DNA of 64,000 nucleotides, taken from positions 1-64,000 of the forward strand of contig DATAWK010000005.1 of NCBI GenBank assembly GCA_036267255.1, given 5' to 3'. The position numbers were made by a program, and so were the translations under genes. The stretch comes from DATAWK01 sp036267255 (GTDB lineage: Bacteria; Acidobacteriota; Terriglobia; Terriglobales; Acidobacteriaceae). Positions 45,386 to 54,827 of this stretch are shown piece by piece; positions within the stretch are counted from its first letter, which is position 1, and every line of letters begins with the position of its first letter. The notes under the pieces are model-generated. The model did not search any database, was not told the DNA's origin, and was given only the letters and a program-made list of their open reading frames with translations.

Positions 45386-46147
45386 TTGAGTTTCGTAGAG
45401 AATCCCACGTCCGCGCTGCAAATCTCGATCGAGCTTTGCAGGACGCTCGAAGAATACCGGCAATGCGTCACTCTGGAACGCGCGATATGGAATGACCCGG
45501 ACGAAGACCTGGTTCCTTCTACGATCCTGTTGGTTGCAAACAAGATCGGCGGTCACATCCTGCTTGCGAAGGACGGATCGAGGGCAGTTGGGTTTGCTCT
45601 CGCGTTCCCCGCATTCCACGGGGAATTGCGATACCTTCATTCCCATATCGTGGGCGTGATTCCCGAGTATCAGAATCGTGGCGTGGGCCGTCAACTGAAA
45701 ATGAAACAACGGGAACTGGCGCTGGGCGGTCGGATCGCCCTGATGGAATGGACGTTCGATCCGCTGGCCATTCGCAACGCATATTTCAATATTGCGCGTC
45801 TGGGAGCGACTATTCGGCGTTTTTATCCGAATCTTTATGGGGTGACGGCAAGTCCATTGCATAACGGCCTCCCCACAGATCGGCTCGTTGCTGAATGGTG
45901 GCTCTCTTCTGCGCGCGTCAGCAACGCCATTGCCGGCAGTGTTCTGGCCGCAGCGCCGGATTCGGTCGAGATTGTCGTGCCCGCCGAGATGGAGGCGTGG
46001 AAGAAGTCTGGATCACCTCAAGCTGCCGAAGTCCAGGCCGCGCTAAAAACAGAGTTTCAGGAGCGTTTTGCAAATGGCTTTGCAGTGACTGCATTCAGAA
46101 TTGAGAACGGCAATGGGATCTACGTGCTCGAGCAACAGGAAAATTGA
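45386..46147 (+). CDS. GNAT-family N-acyltransferase (COG3375-like), possible D-amino-acid N-succinyltransferase
   Basis: 253 residues. The acyl-CoA-binding GVIPEYQNRGVGRQLK is a clear GNAT motif A; the following LMEWTFDPLAIRNAYFN segment is typical of the COG3375 subgroup. Proteins of this subgroup are encoded near N-acylamino-acid racemases and are thought to N-succinylate D-amino acids, which fits the racemase at 48687-49826. The start is a TTG at 45386 behind a GCGAGGT run; no in-frame ATG gives a full GNAT domain. A half operator (GTTTCA, 45354-45359) lies just upstream. Confidence 0.82.
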   Translation: MSFVENPTSALQISIELCRTLEEYRQCVTLERAIWNDPDEDLVPSTILLVANKIGGHILLAKDGSRAVGFALAFPAFHGELRYLHSHIVGVIPEYQNRGVGRQLKMKQRELALGGRIALMEWTFDPLAIRNAYFNIARLGATIRRFYPNLYGVTASPLHNGLPTDRLVAEWWLSSARVSNAIAGSVLAAAPDSVEIVVPAEMEAWKKSGSPQAAEVQAALKTEFQERFANGFAVTAFRIENGNGIYVLEQQEN

Positions 46148-46187
46148 ATTGTCATTCTCACGCGATGGCAGCATGGTTCAGCAACTT

Positions 46188-47072
46188 TTAACCTGCAACT
46201 TCTCCACGCCTGGTCCAGAAGTAGAACGCGCAGGCTCCCACAGTTAAAGCCAGGCCAAATCCAAATTCGGTGGTGACGTACAAGGTGTTGGCAACAGGAT
46301 TGGTGATGCGATCGAAGATGGCTTGAATGAATAGATTGTGACTTGCATGCAGCATGGCCGCAGGCCAAAGGCTACCGGACTTAAGTCGAAACCAGCCAAA
46401 GATAAATGCATCTCCGATGACCATTAGCGTGAAACAGGTCAGCGCATACATTCGCGGAGTGCCGGAGTTGTAGTCGGCAAACAGAAGCAGCGGATAGTGC
46501 CATACAGCCCAGATGCAACCGCTGAGAAGACAGCCCTTCGTAAATCCCGCTCGCCCTACAAGGCGGGGCAATAGAAAGCCCCTCCAGCCAATTTCCTCTC
46601 CCAACGCCCGAGCCATGGAAGCAATCACGCCGACAAAAGCATAGGAAGGAATCGCCAGCAACAACGTGGCAGCGTGCGGCCAATGAGGAAATCCGAAAGC
46701 CGCGCTCATCTTCGTTGCAAACGCAGAAAAACCGAATGATCCGTCAATGAATAACCAGACTGCGATGTACACAGGAATGCTGTAGACGATCGGGAGCAGA
46801 TAGGCCCAGACTTCATAGCGCACCGGGCGCCATTTCCAGCCCAGTGTGGCAACATCGATTCGGAAGATTTTGCACGCGGCGAAGGCGGCTAGCGCCGGGC
46901 ACCACATAAGGAGGCCGACCACCGTCCCATTTCCAGTGCTCAGATGCCCGGCGTGAATAACGAGGAAATACGGAAAACAGCTAAATGCGAATACAAGCGC
47001 GATAAAGGCAAGGATTTGCCGCGTGATATTCGAGTTAGTCAGGTCAACATTCCGCTCAGAGTTGTCGGTCAT
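46188..47072 (-). CDS. CPBP-family intramembrane metalloprotease (Abi domain)
   Basis: 294 residues with about eight membrane segments and the CPBP motifs: GEEIGWRG (EExxxR), IWAVWHYP (second, with His) and AAMLHASHN (third). These are putative membrane proteases, often with unknown substrates. The ATG at 47072 has a good AAGGAG site. 62 nt downstream of a serine hydrolase gene on the same strand, so it probably ends the racemase operon. Confidence 0.88.
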   Translation of the reverse strand: MTDNSERNVDLTNSNITRQILAFIALVFAFSCFPYFLVIHAGHLSTGNGTVVGLLMWCPALAAFAACKIFRIDVATLGWKWRPVRYEVWAYLLPIVYSIPVYIAVWLFIDGSFGFSAFATKMSAAFGFPHWPHAATLLLAIPSYAFVGVIASMARALGEEIGWRGFLLPRLVGRAGFTKGCLLSGCIWAVWHYPLLLFADYNSGTPRMYALTCFTLMVIGDAFIFGWFRLKSGSLWPAAMLHASHNLFIQAIFDRITNPVANTLYVTTEFGFGLALTVGACAFYFWTRRGEVAG

Positions 47073-47134
47073 GAATTACTCCTTCACCATGCCAGCTGGA
47101 TTGAACTCATCAATACCGTGCGCACTCTAGAAAA

Positions 47135-48643
47135 CTATTTTTTGATTCGTTGGAAGTGGATACCAGCCATTACAAATTCGGAAATTTCTCCGTTGCTATT
47201 CTGGGAAAACGTCAACCGTGTTGGCGCTCTATCTTCCAAATCGAAATGAATCAGGAATGTGTCGTATTGGAAATAGCCCAGCTGTGAGGTTTTGGCGTGA
47301 AAGCGAAGCGCCAGATGCCCATTTTCCATCGAGACACCTGCTTCTCCGTAGGCCGGATTGTTATACCTTCCCACATAGGCGCTTAGCTCATGCGACGGAT
47401 GCGTGTTGGGATTTCGCTTGGACTCCCAGGACGCGGTCTGCGCTTTCTCTTCCGCTTCGAATTTTGCGTCATTCGCCTTAAAATGAGCGCTCCAATCCTC
47501 TTCGGGCAAATGCAAGAGCACGTCCGCAATGTGGTATCCAAGCGCCTGACGGTACGAGTTGCCGCCAAGGTTGACCAGTACCTCATAGCCTGTATGTATC
47601 TCCGGAATCAAAACTGTGAGCGCTTCGAACCCGTCGATGTCCCCGGGATGGAGAACCAATTGGTGCCCGCGATAATCCTGAATAAACCAGCCGAGACCGT
47701 AGCTCAGTTGCATGGAATCCGGAAAGAATACAGTTGGAATTTCTCCCGGTGGAAGCACAATCTGCGGCCGGTGCATCTCCTGAATGTTTTTCGAGGAAAT
47801 CAGGCGCTTTCCATCGAAGACCCCATCATTCAGCTGCAGAGATATCCATTTCGCCATATCGCGAACGCTGGAATTGATTGAACCCGCAGGCCCGGCATTA
47901 TCGATGTTTTTCCATGGGATGACCACAACTTTTCCATTGCGCATAACATGCGGGCTGGCATAATCAGGCGATTTTTGAGCATCGATGGCGCTTGTGTCCG
48001 ATTCACTCATGCCAAGCGGCTGGAAGATGCGTCGCTTGACGAAATCGTCCCATGTGCCCCCGGACACCTGACCCACAGCATAGCCCAGCGTCACATACAT
48101 CGCATTTTGGTATTGAAAGACGGTGCGAAAACCAGCATCGGGATGGATGTACGCTAGACTGCGCACAATCTGCTCCCGAGAAACCGGCGCGCCGTACCAG
48201 AGCAGGTCCGCACCCGGCAGGCCCGTGCGATGCGTCAAAAGATCGCGCAATGTTACGTTTTCATCCGCAAGAGGATCATAGAGATGAAAGAACGGAATGG
48301 ACTTATCCATTTTGTCGTCCCAATTCATCTTTCCTTCATCAACCAGCATTGCAATGGAAGCCGAAGTAAATGCCTTGGTACAGGAGCCAATGTCGAACAA
48401 GGTGTCCGGTGTAACCGGCTGACGAGTCTCAATATTGCGAACGCCAAAGCCCTTCAAATAGACAGGATCAGTCCCATGCACGATCCCGACGGCAACTCCG
48501 GGGACATTCCATTCATGCATCGTGGTCTGAATGTAATGGTCAAGGGGAGAAAAATCCTGCTGCTGTGCGATGCAATTCGATGCAACTGTCGCGAGCACAA
48601 CACAGACTGCGAGAGAGGCGAGTTTGGAAAGTTTCAGTCTCAA
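47135..48643 (-). CDS. secreted beta-lactamase-fold serine hydrolase (class C / D-aminopeptidase-like)
   Basis: 502 residues. Signal peptide SLAVCVVLATVASNCIAQ, then the penicillin-binding fold: SCTK (SxxK nucleophile), YQN (YxN) and HPGD (third motif), with a C-terminal beta-domain from about residue 400. Family members include esterases, D-aminopeptidases and DD-peptidases; the location fits hydrolysis of D-residue peptides outside the cytoplasm. The start is taken as TTG 48643 because AAGGAG precedes it and the signal peptide starts there; a GTG at 48703 would overlap the racemase gene. Follows the racemase gene after 43 nt. Confidence 0.88.
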   Translation of the reverse strand: MRLKLSKLASLAVCVVLATVASNCIAQQQDFSPLDHYIQTTMHEWNVPGVAVGIVHGTDPVYLKGFGVRNIETRQPVTPDTLFDIGSCTKAFTSASIAMLVDEGKMNWDDKMDKSIPFFHLYDPLADENVTLRDLLTHRTGLPGADLLWYGAPVSREQIVRSLAYIHPDAGFRTVFQYQNAMYVTLGYAVGQVSGGTWDDFVKRRIFQPLGMSESDTSAIDAQKSPDYASPHVMRNGKVVVIPWKNIDNAGPAGSINSSVRDMAKWISLQLNDGVFDGKRLISSKNIQEMHRPQIVLPPGEIPTVFFPDSMQLSYGLGWFIQDYRGHQLVLHPGDIDGFEALTVLIPEIHTGYEVLVNLGGNSYRQALGYHIADVLLHLPEEDWSAHFKANDAKFEAEEKAQTASWESKRNPNTHPSHELSAYVGRYNNPAYGEAGVSMENGHLALRFHAKTSQLGYFQYDTFLIHFDLEDRAPTRLTFSQNSNGEISEFVMAGIHFQRIKK

Positions 48644-48686
48644 CTTGTTCTCCTTGTGACACACAGCGCCTTGAAAAGCGGCTTCG

Positions 48687-49826
48687 TTATCTTGCGGTCG
48701 CACCGACCGATTGCTTGGTATTCCACTCTTCCTGCCTCACGGTCAGCTTCTCGATGCGCTTCTTGTTTACCGTGAAACCAATGCCGGGAGAATCGGGCAC
48801 TTCAATCGTGCCGTGTGCGCTGACTTCGACCGCCGGCACAATGATGTCCTCCTCCCAATACCGCTTGCTGGCCGACACGTCCCCGGGCAGAACGAATCCG
48901 GGAAGCGAAGACATGGCGATATTATGAGCGCGGCCAATTCCAGACTCCAGCATCCCGCCGCACCAGACCGGTACGCCACGTTCCATACAATAGGCCTGAA
49001 TTCTGCGCGCCACGGTGTGGCCTGACACGCGGCCCAGCTTGATATTGATCACCTTGCAAGCACCCAGCTCAATTGCGGCCTGCGCATCGCGCAGATTGTG
49101 AATGCACTCATCCAGACAGATAGGCGTATTCAGCTCACGCTGCAGCACAGAATGCTGATAAATCTCATTCCATTCGAGCGGCTGTTCAATATAGGTCAAA
49201 TTGAATGCGTCCAGTTGTTTGAGCAAAGAGATGTCGGTAAGCCGATAGGCTGAATTCGCGTCTACAGTGAGAGCGATATGCGGATACTTTTTTCGGACCG
49301 CGCTCACGACCTCAACGTCTTTTCCCGGCTTGATTTTCAGCTTCACTCGCTGATACCCCGCAGCCAGTTCCTGGGCAATTCTGTCGAGCAGCTTGCCAGT
49401 ATCCTCATGGATGCCAAGGGAAACGCCACTGCTGATCTCGGACCGAGTGCCGCCAAGCAGCTTGCTCAGGCTCATCGATCGGCTATTGGCCAAGGCGTCC
49501 CACACTGCAGTTTCCAGCGCGGCTTTTGCCATCTCGTGGCCGCGCACCGGCCCCATGGCGCTGCGCACCTCCTCCGGACCATCGAATGTCTTTTCCAGAA
49601 GCAGCGGAATGAGAAAACTGCGAAGGACGCTCCATGCCGTGTCCGTGGTTTCCGCGTTATAGAAGGGGCCTTCGGCGGCCGTCACTTCGCTCCAGCCGCA
49701 ACTGCCGTCCTCCAAGTGAAGCTCCAAAAGCAATATGCGGCGATTGTGGGTCACGCCGAAGCTGGTCTCGAAGGGCGAAATTAATTGCATGTTGATTTCG
49801 CGTGCGTGGATCGCTGCGATTTTCAT
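48687..49826 (-). CDS. enolase-superfamily N-acylamino-acid racemase / o-succinylbenzoate synthase-like enzyme
   Basis: 379 residues of the MR-MLE/OSBS-NSAR family: KLKIK (the KxK catalytic base), VDANSAY, EQPL and LDEC metal ligands, NIKLGR (second Lys). The family either makes o-succinylbenzoate for menaquinone or racemises N-succinylamino acids. No menaquinone genes are near, whereas a GNAT protein, a D-aminoacylase and peptidases are, so racemase function is favoured. ATG 49826 is 5 nt after GGAG; upstream in-frame ATGs at 49829 and 49853 are less well placed. A strong inverted-repeat operator lies 31 bases upstream. Confidence 0.87.
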   Translation of the reverse strand: MKIAAIHAREINMQLISPFETSFGVTHNRRILLLELHLEDGSCGWSEVTAAEGPFYNAETTDTAWSVLRSFLIPLLLEKTFDGPEEVRSAMGPVRGHEMAKAALETAVWDALANSRSMSLSKLLGGTRSEISSGVSLGIHEDTGKLLDRIAQELAAGYQRVKLKIKPGKDVEVVSAVRKKYPHIALTVDANSAYRLTDISLLKQLDAFNLTYIEQPLEWNEIYQHSVLQRELNTPICLDECIHNLRDAQAAIELGACKVINIKLGRVSGHTVARRIQAYCMERGVPVWCGGMLESGIGRAHNIAMSSLPGFVLPGDVSASKRYWEEDIIVPAVEVSAHGTIEVPDSPGIGFTVNKKRIEKLTVRQEEWNTKQSVGATAR

Positions 49827-49856
49827 CATATCTCCAGAATCGATAGGGTACATATA

Positions 49857-49872
49857 TGAAACGATTGTTTCA
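49857..49872. promoter_or_regulatory. near-perfect inverted-repeat operator upstream of the racemase gene
   Basis: TGAAACGATTGTTTCA: 6-bp perfect arms around 4 bases, starting 31 bases upstream of the racemase start codon. Likely bound by the adjacent RpiR-type regulator. Confidence 0.65.
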
Positions 49873-49990
49873 CATTTGGCTTAATGTATTTTCAGGCAAG
49901 CCGGGGTCAAATCTGAAAATTACTCCGCGGCCATTCTCCTCGTCAAGACTTATCGCAATAGCATAGTAATAGATCCAAGCAGCGCTTGTT

Positions 49991-50006
49991 TGAAACAGAC
50001 TGTTCA
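49991..50006. promoter_or_regulatory. second operator-like site between regulator and racemase genes
   Basis: TGAAACAGACTGTTCA keeps the full left arm and four of six bases of the right arm of TGAAAC-N4-GTTTCA. Lies in the 222-bp gap between the regulator stop and the racemase start. Confidence 0.45.
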
Positions 50007-50048
50007 TATTGAGGAGCACCCTCACTCGGCACAGCTCTTACGCCGGAC

Positions 50049-50924
50049 TTACTCGCCAAACCAGCGAAACCCACGTTTCTGTTCATCTTCCGCCTGGCGC
50101 AAAACTTTCAGCGTACGTGTCCGGTTACAGTTTGCGCAGCCAGTAAGGATAGCGTTGATGAGCGCCAGCGGCGCTACGTAGGACGCTCCAAAGGAGTGTG
50201 TCTCGACAGACGCCAGGAAGAACTCATCCGCTTGCTGTGCAATGGGAGAAAGATACGTGTCCGTGATGCCGACGCAATAGGCTCCAGCGCGTTTTGCCCG
50301 TTGCATTCCCTCCACGGTCTGGCGAAGCCCACGGCGAAAACTGATGGCAAACATCATGTCTTTTCGCGAGGCACTAAGGCTGACATACGCGGTGTGGCCT
50401 GAAGTCGTCGCAATCTGGACTGGCAGGCCGAGCACCAGCAAATGGTAATGGAAATATTGGACAAGGCTTTCGGCCAGATCGCCACCAAATAGAAGAATCC
50501 TTTTGGCCGCGTAGACCCTCCGGGCGAGTCGCGCTATTCGAGCGAGATCGAGACTGTTGCGCAGCGCGTTTAGATTGCGAAGATCATTGTCTAGCGATTC
50601 GCGAATCGTTCCGGTGACGCTTGAGTCCTTCGGACCGGCCTGCATGGTGTCAAAAGAAGTGGCATTGGCGATGGAAAGCTCATGCAGGTATTGCTGGAAC
50701 GCTTTGTAGCTTGCAAAATGCATGCCCCGAGCGATGCGAACGATGGTCGCCGGATCGCTGTCCAGGCGCGTGGCCATGTCTCGAACGTTAAGCAACACGA
50801 AGTTGCGGGGGTGCTCCAGCGCTGGCCGGATGGTCTCCCGCCGCTTGGGGCTTAACTCCGCCATGCGCTGGGCGAGCGATTCGCGATGTTCAAGGAGCGG
50901 TTCTTGCGATTTTTTTCGAACCAT
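50049..50924 (-). CDS. RpiR/MurR-family transcriptional regulator (HTH-SIS)
   Basis: 291 residues. The N-terminal helix-turn-helix of the RpiR type (VRDMATRLDSDPATIVRIARGMHF, about residues 47-70) is followed by a SIS domain (about 120-260: ILLFGGDLAES ... AISFRRGLRQTVEGMQRAKRAGAYCVGITD), which normally binds a phosphosugar or related ligand. Upstream of and on the same strand as the racemase operon, divergent from the TonB receptor; candidate operators sit on both sides, consistent with local and self-regulation. Start taken as ATG 50924; ATG 50954 is possible, neither has a strong ribosome site. Confidence 0.9.
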   Translation of the reverse strand: MVRKKSQEPLLEHRESLAQRMAELSPKRRETIRPALEHPRNFVLLNVRDMATRLDSDPATIVRIARGMHFASYKAFQQYLHELSIANATSFDTMQAGPKDSSVTGTIRESLDNDLRNLNALRNSLDLARIARLARRVYAAKRILLFGGDLAESLVQYFHYHLLVLGLPVQIATTSGHTAYVSLSASRKDMMFAISFRRGLRQTVEGMQRAKRAGAYCVGITDTYLSPIAQQADEFFLASVETHSFGASYVAPLALINAILTGCANCNRTRTLKVLRQAEDEQKRGFRWFGE

Positions 50925-51016
50925 GGCTAATAGGAAGAATCCATTCGGCAGCATGGAAGTGTCAAGTTGTTTTTTCCCCGCGAATTTAAATCGGATTTTG
51001 CGGAACCTTCCCTGAC

Positions 51017-51032
51017 TGAAACAAAAGTATCA
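51017..51032. promoter_or_regulatory. candidate operator between regulator and TonB-receptor genes
   Basis: TGAAACAAAAGTATCA: inverted repeat with 11 of 12 arm positions matching TGAAAC-N4-GTTTCA. Lies in the 294-bp divergent region (50925-51218) between the RpiR gene and the receptor gene; the rest of the region is AT-rich and holds no other feature I can support. Confidence 0.55.
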
Positions 51033-51218
51033 TATTCCATATTTCCAGCAAGTTCCCCATTCTGCGCGTTAAAAACAGGAAAAATATTAATGTTGACAAG
51101 GAACAAATCAAGCGCGAGACTGTTTAACATTCCGCATGACCTTACGTTGTAACGCATGTTTCTATACACCCCATAAGGAAACGGCGAGCTTCGCTTACTT
51201 TGCCGGGAGGCGCTTCTA

Positions 51219-54200
51219 ATGATCAGACATTCTTACCTTCGCCCCATTCAACTCACGTTGGCGCTGTTTGGACTGCTGCTTCTGAGCTGTCCATTACCGG
51301 CCCAGATTTCCGGCACGGGCGCAATCTCCGGCACCGTACATGATCCCGCTGGCGCTGTCGTCCCTGGAGCTTCCATCACGGCAACGAGTCTGGCCACCGG
51401 ACTGGCCCGTCAGGCTACATCGAGTGCGAGTGGTAATTTCGCGATTGAGCTTTTACCCCCTGGCAGTTACCGGCTGGACATCGCTATGGCCGGCTTCAAG
51501 ACATTGGATTTTCCCAATGTTGTGGTCAACGTAACGCAGATCACGGCGGTCAATGTCAAACTCACTGTTGGTTCGACGAACCAGACGGTAAGAGTGCAGG
51601 CGACCGGCCAACTATTGCAGACGGAATCCAGCACGCTTGGGTCCGTCGTTACGGGCCAGATGGTGCGCAGCCTTCCTCTTGCTGTTCGGAACTACACCCA
51701 AATCATTTCCCTGTCACCCGGCGTCGCCTCGGAGGTCACCAACGCTGCCGAGTTCGGGCGCGGAGGAGGTGGCAACGGCGGCAACGCCACGGACGTTCCA
51801 GTTGCGGCGGGTACCTCCTTTTCGGAAAACAATTACCAGATGGATGGCGTGGGTATTAACAATATTGGGGGCAGTGGATACTTCACTGGCGGCGTTGCCA
51901 TCCCCAACCCGGACACGATTGCGGAATTCAAGGTCCAGACCAGCCAGTACGATGCCTCGTATGGGCGCAATGCCGGGGCCAACGTCAACGTGGTCACGAA
52001 AACGGGTTCCAATCAATTTCACGGGTCCGTGTGGGAGTTTTTCCGCAACGAAGCTCTCAATGCCAACGATTATTTCCGCAAGCAGGCAGACCAGCCGCGT
52101 GCCATTCTGCGGCAGAACCAGCCGGGAATGACGTTCGGAGGGCCGATCGTACAAGACAAGGTATTTTTCTTTCTTTCCTACCAATCCACTCGCCAGCAAA
52201 ATGGCCTGGACACGCAGTGTTCGACCGTGCTAAATGAACCGCCGCTAACCAACAACCGTTCCGCCGCCGCTCTAGGTGGGCTGTTTGCCGGACAGCCAAC
52301 CTTTGCCCAGGAACTTGGTCTTGGGGGGCCGAGTGTGCTGCCGGACGGCTCCAATATCGCGCCGCAGGCTTTGGCTCTGTTTAACCTCAAACTGCCCAAC
52401 GGGCAATATGTGATTCCCACACCGCAGCGGATCGAAGCCTCCCTGCCTTTTGACGGTCAGGGTGTCAGCGTGCTCAGCGATGCCTGTCGCTTTAATGAAG
52501 ACCAGTTTATGACCAATGGAGATTGGAACCAGTCGGCGTCCAGCCAATGGCAGGTACGGTTCTTCTTCGCCAATAGCCAGCAGGCCTACACGTTTCCGGC
52601 GCCCAATCTCGGGGGCCAACCGGCCCCTGGATTCCCGCTGGCCGAGCCGGATCATTTCCGCAACCTGTCGATCATCAACAACCATATCTTCAGCTCCAAT
52701 CTGCTCAACCAGGCGGAGTTTGGCTATCACCGCGTCTGGGTCGACACCGCCCAGGCGGCGCCGTTCCAGTACTCCGATATCGGCGCGACCGTTCCCTCCT
52801 TCGATACCCTGCCAGCGATCAATTTCCTGGGCGGCATCAGTCTTGGAGGAAACGGGCAGACCGTGCTTCTCGCAACCAATACTTTTGTGTACCAGGACAC
52901 CGTATCGTGGACGCATGGCAACCATGCCTTCCGCTTCGGCGGTGGTCTAACCAACGCCCAGTACAACCTGGTTGCCCTTCAATATCTTGCCGGCATGATT
53001 TTCGGCACCTATCCTGACGCCCTGCTGGGCCAGAGCGCAGCACAAAATGGCACCCCCTTGAGCAATATGTATCTTTCGATTGATTTTCCAAATGAGGACT
53101 CACGGAAATGGCGCACCCTCGACTACCATGGCTACGCGCAGGACGACTACAAAGTCACGCCGCGTTTGACTCTGAACCTGGGTTTCCGGTATGAGCGCGT
53201 TGGAGACATTTCGGATGCGCTGGGACGCGGCTCAAATTTCAATCTCGACATCGCCAACCCGAATCCACCGGCCAGCGGATCGTTAGCGGGCTATGTCGTC
53301 GCCTCAAATTTCAAAGGGACGCCCCCGCCTGGAGTGACACGTGCGCCGGGCAAGGTGCCTTTTGATGGAGACGGTCAAAATACCCTCGATCCGCGGGTGG
53401 GCTTTGCCTGGCAATTGCCGGAAAACGGCCGCGTAGTGTTGCGCGGCGGCTACGGAATCTATCACGAAACATTAACCGGCCAGCCAAATCTTCAGTTGGT
53501 CCTCAATCCTCCGTACGGGCAACTCCGCGAATTGGTCGGCGGGACCAATGCGGCGGCAAACTGGGCCCAACCGTTTCCGCCATTCACCCAAACATTCCCT
53601 TTCTTTGCCCCGTACTCGCCCAGCACGGCGCTGAGTCCGTGGACCTTCGCGAACAACTTCCGTCCCGCGGCAGTGCAACACTACAGCCTGAACGCGCAGA
53701 CCGAGCTGGCCAGGAACACGGTGCTGGAGGTGGGATATCTGGGCACGCGCGGGCAACACCTGGCGATCGATCGCCTGCCGGACCAAGCCCTGTCGGCAAG
53801 CCCGGCCAATCCCATTCGCGGACAAACGGACAACACGGTCGCAAACATCGCCTTGCGGCTCCCGGTCGCGGGGTTTTCCTCAGCTGCTTTCAATCAGACC
53901 GAATCGACAGGTACCTCCTGGTATAATGCCCTGCTGGCGAATTTTACCAAGCGCTTCCAGAATGGCTCGGAGGTTCAGGTCGCCTATACCTGGTCGAGCA
54001 GTCTCTCGGACACAGTTGGGACCGCAACTGGCCCGAATGGAGGAGTCAGGACGGGCGATCAGAACAATCCCCGGGCGGACTACGGGCCAGTCTATTTCAA
54101 TCGGCCTAACCGGCTGATAGCGAATTTTGTCTACCTGATCCCCACGCCCTTTCGCCACACCTCACTGGCGGGAGAAACCCTGGGAGGCTGGACCGGGACC

Positions 54201-54686
54201 GGCGTGATTACGGTTCAGTCCGGGCACTCTCTCTACCTTCTCAATACCAATGGCAACAATGCCTTTGGCATCAACGGCACGGATCAAGATTTTGCCGAGC
54301 TGACGCCCAACTGTTCCACTTCTAAGATCGGCACACACGGATCGGTAACCAGCAAGCTGAACAATTACTTCAATACCAGCTGCGTTACATCGACGTATCC
54401 GGTCATTGGCGCTGATGGAACGGCGACCGGATTCGGCAATTCACGGCCTGGGATGGTGCGTGGGCCAGCACAAAATAATGTGGATTTCGCTCTTTCGAAG
54501 ACGTTCCCATTTAGTGTGCGGAGCGAGCAGGCAAACATTCTATTTCGTGCCGAGACGTTCAATCTTTTCAACACGCCGCAATTCAGCGATCCCGGCAATG
54601 CTTTGGATTCCCCCACTTTCGGCGTAATCAATACCACGTCGGTTGCCCCGAGAATCATGCAGCTGGCGGTGAAAATAAGCTTTTAA
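51219..54686 (+). CDS. TonB-dependent receptor, Oar-like with N-terminal carboxypeptidase-regulatory-like domain
   Basis: 1155 residues. Signal peptide (LTLALFGLLLLSCPLPAQ), then a beta-sandwich (GTVHDPAGAVVPGASITAT, residues about 38-110), a plug region (MDGVGINN, VQTSQYDASYGRNAG, VVTKTGSNQFHGS, about 115-280) and a long outer-membrane barrel ending in an aromatic residue (VKISF). This is the very large receptor type common in Acidobacteriota. Expected to import peptides or glycans using TonB energy. ATG 51219 has GGGAGG before it. Its place among peptidases and next to the operator at 51017 suggests a peptide-like substrate. Confidence 0.93.
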   Translation: MIRHSYLRPIQLTLALFGLLLLSCPLPAQISGTGAISGTVHDPAGAVVPGASITATSLATGLARQATSSASGNFAIELLPPGSYRLDIAMAGFKTLDFPNVVVNVTQITAVNVKLTVGSTNQTVRVQATGQLLQTESSTLGSVVTGQMVRSLPLAVRNYTQIISLSPGVASEVTNAAEFGRGGGGNGGNATDVPVAAGTSFSENNYQMDGVGINNIGGSGYFTGGVAIPNPDTIAEFKVQTSQYDASYGRNAGANVNVVTKTGSNQFHGSVWEFFRNEALNANDYFRKQADQPRAILRQNQPGMTFGGPIVQDKVFFFLSYQSTRQQNGLDTQCSTVLNEPPLTNNRSAAALGGLFAGQPTFAQELGLGGPSVLPDGSNIAPQALALFNLKLPNGQYVIPTPQRIEASLPFDGQGVSVLSDACRFNEDQFMTNGDWNQSASSQWQVRFFFANSQQAYTFPAPNLGGQPAPGFPLAEPDHFRNLSIINNHIFSSNLLNQAEFGYHRVWVDTAQAAPFQYSDIGATVPSFDTLPAINFLGGISLGGNGQTVLLATNTFVYQDTVSWTHGNHAFRFGGGLTNAQYNLVALQYLAGMIFGTYPDALLGQSAAQNGTPLSNMYLSIDFPNEDSRKWRTLDYHGYAQDDYKVTPRLTLNLGFRYERVGDISDALGRGSNFNLDIANPNPPASGSLAGYVVASNFKGTPPPGVTRAPGKVPFDGDGQNTLDPRVGFAWQLPENGRVVLRGGYGIYHETLTGQPNLQLVLNPPYGQLRELVGGTNAAANWAQPFPPFTQTFPFFAPYSPSTALSPWTFANNFRPAAVQHYSLNAQTELARNTVLEVGYLGTRGQHLAIDRLPDQALSASPANPIRGQTDNTVANIALRLPVAGFSSAAFNQTESTGTSWYNALLANFTKRFQNGSEVQVAYTWSSSLSDTVGTATGPNGGVRTGDQNNPRADYGPVYFNRPNRLIANFVYLIPTPFRHTSLAGETLGGWTGTGVITVQSGHSLYLLNTNGNNAFGINGTDQDFAELTPNCSTSKIGTHGSVTSKLNNYFNTSCVTSTYPVIGADGTATGFGNSRPGMVRGPAQNNVDFALSKTFPFSVRSEQANILFRAETFNLFNTPQFSDPGNALDSPTFGVINTTSVAPRIMQLAVKISF

Positions 54687-54827
54687 ACCGGGTTCGGTCC
54701 TTGGTTATTCGACCTTTATACAACGTGCTCATCCTATGGGCAATCGGAGTTTGAGAATGGTCGATTGGCTGAATCGAAAGCCGGTAAACCACCGTGCGCA
54801 CCCTGTTGGAAGGAGACGGAGTACAAC

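Noticed and set aside
48687..49826. Menaquinone-pathway menC
   Set aside because: No other menaquinone genes nearby; context of GNAT, deacylase, permease and peptidases favours an N-acylamino-acid racemase, although sequence alone cannot exclude OSBS activity.
51093..51128. TTGACA with a downstream TTTAAC as promoter of the TonB receptor
   Set aside because: Spacing of about 22 bases is too long for a standard promoter; not enough to annotate.
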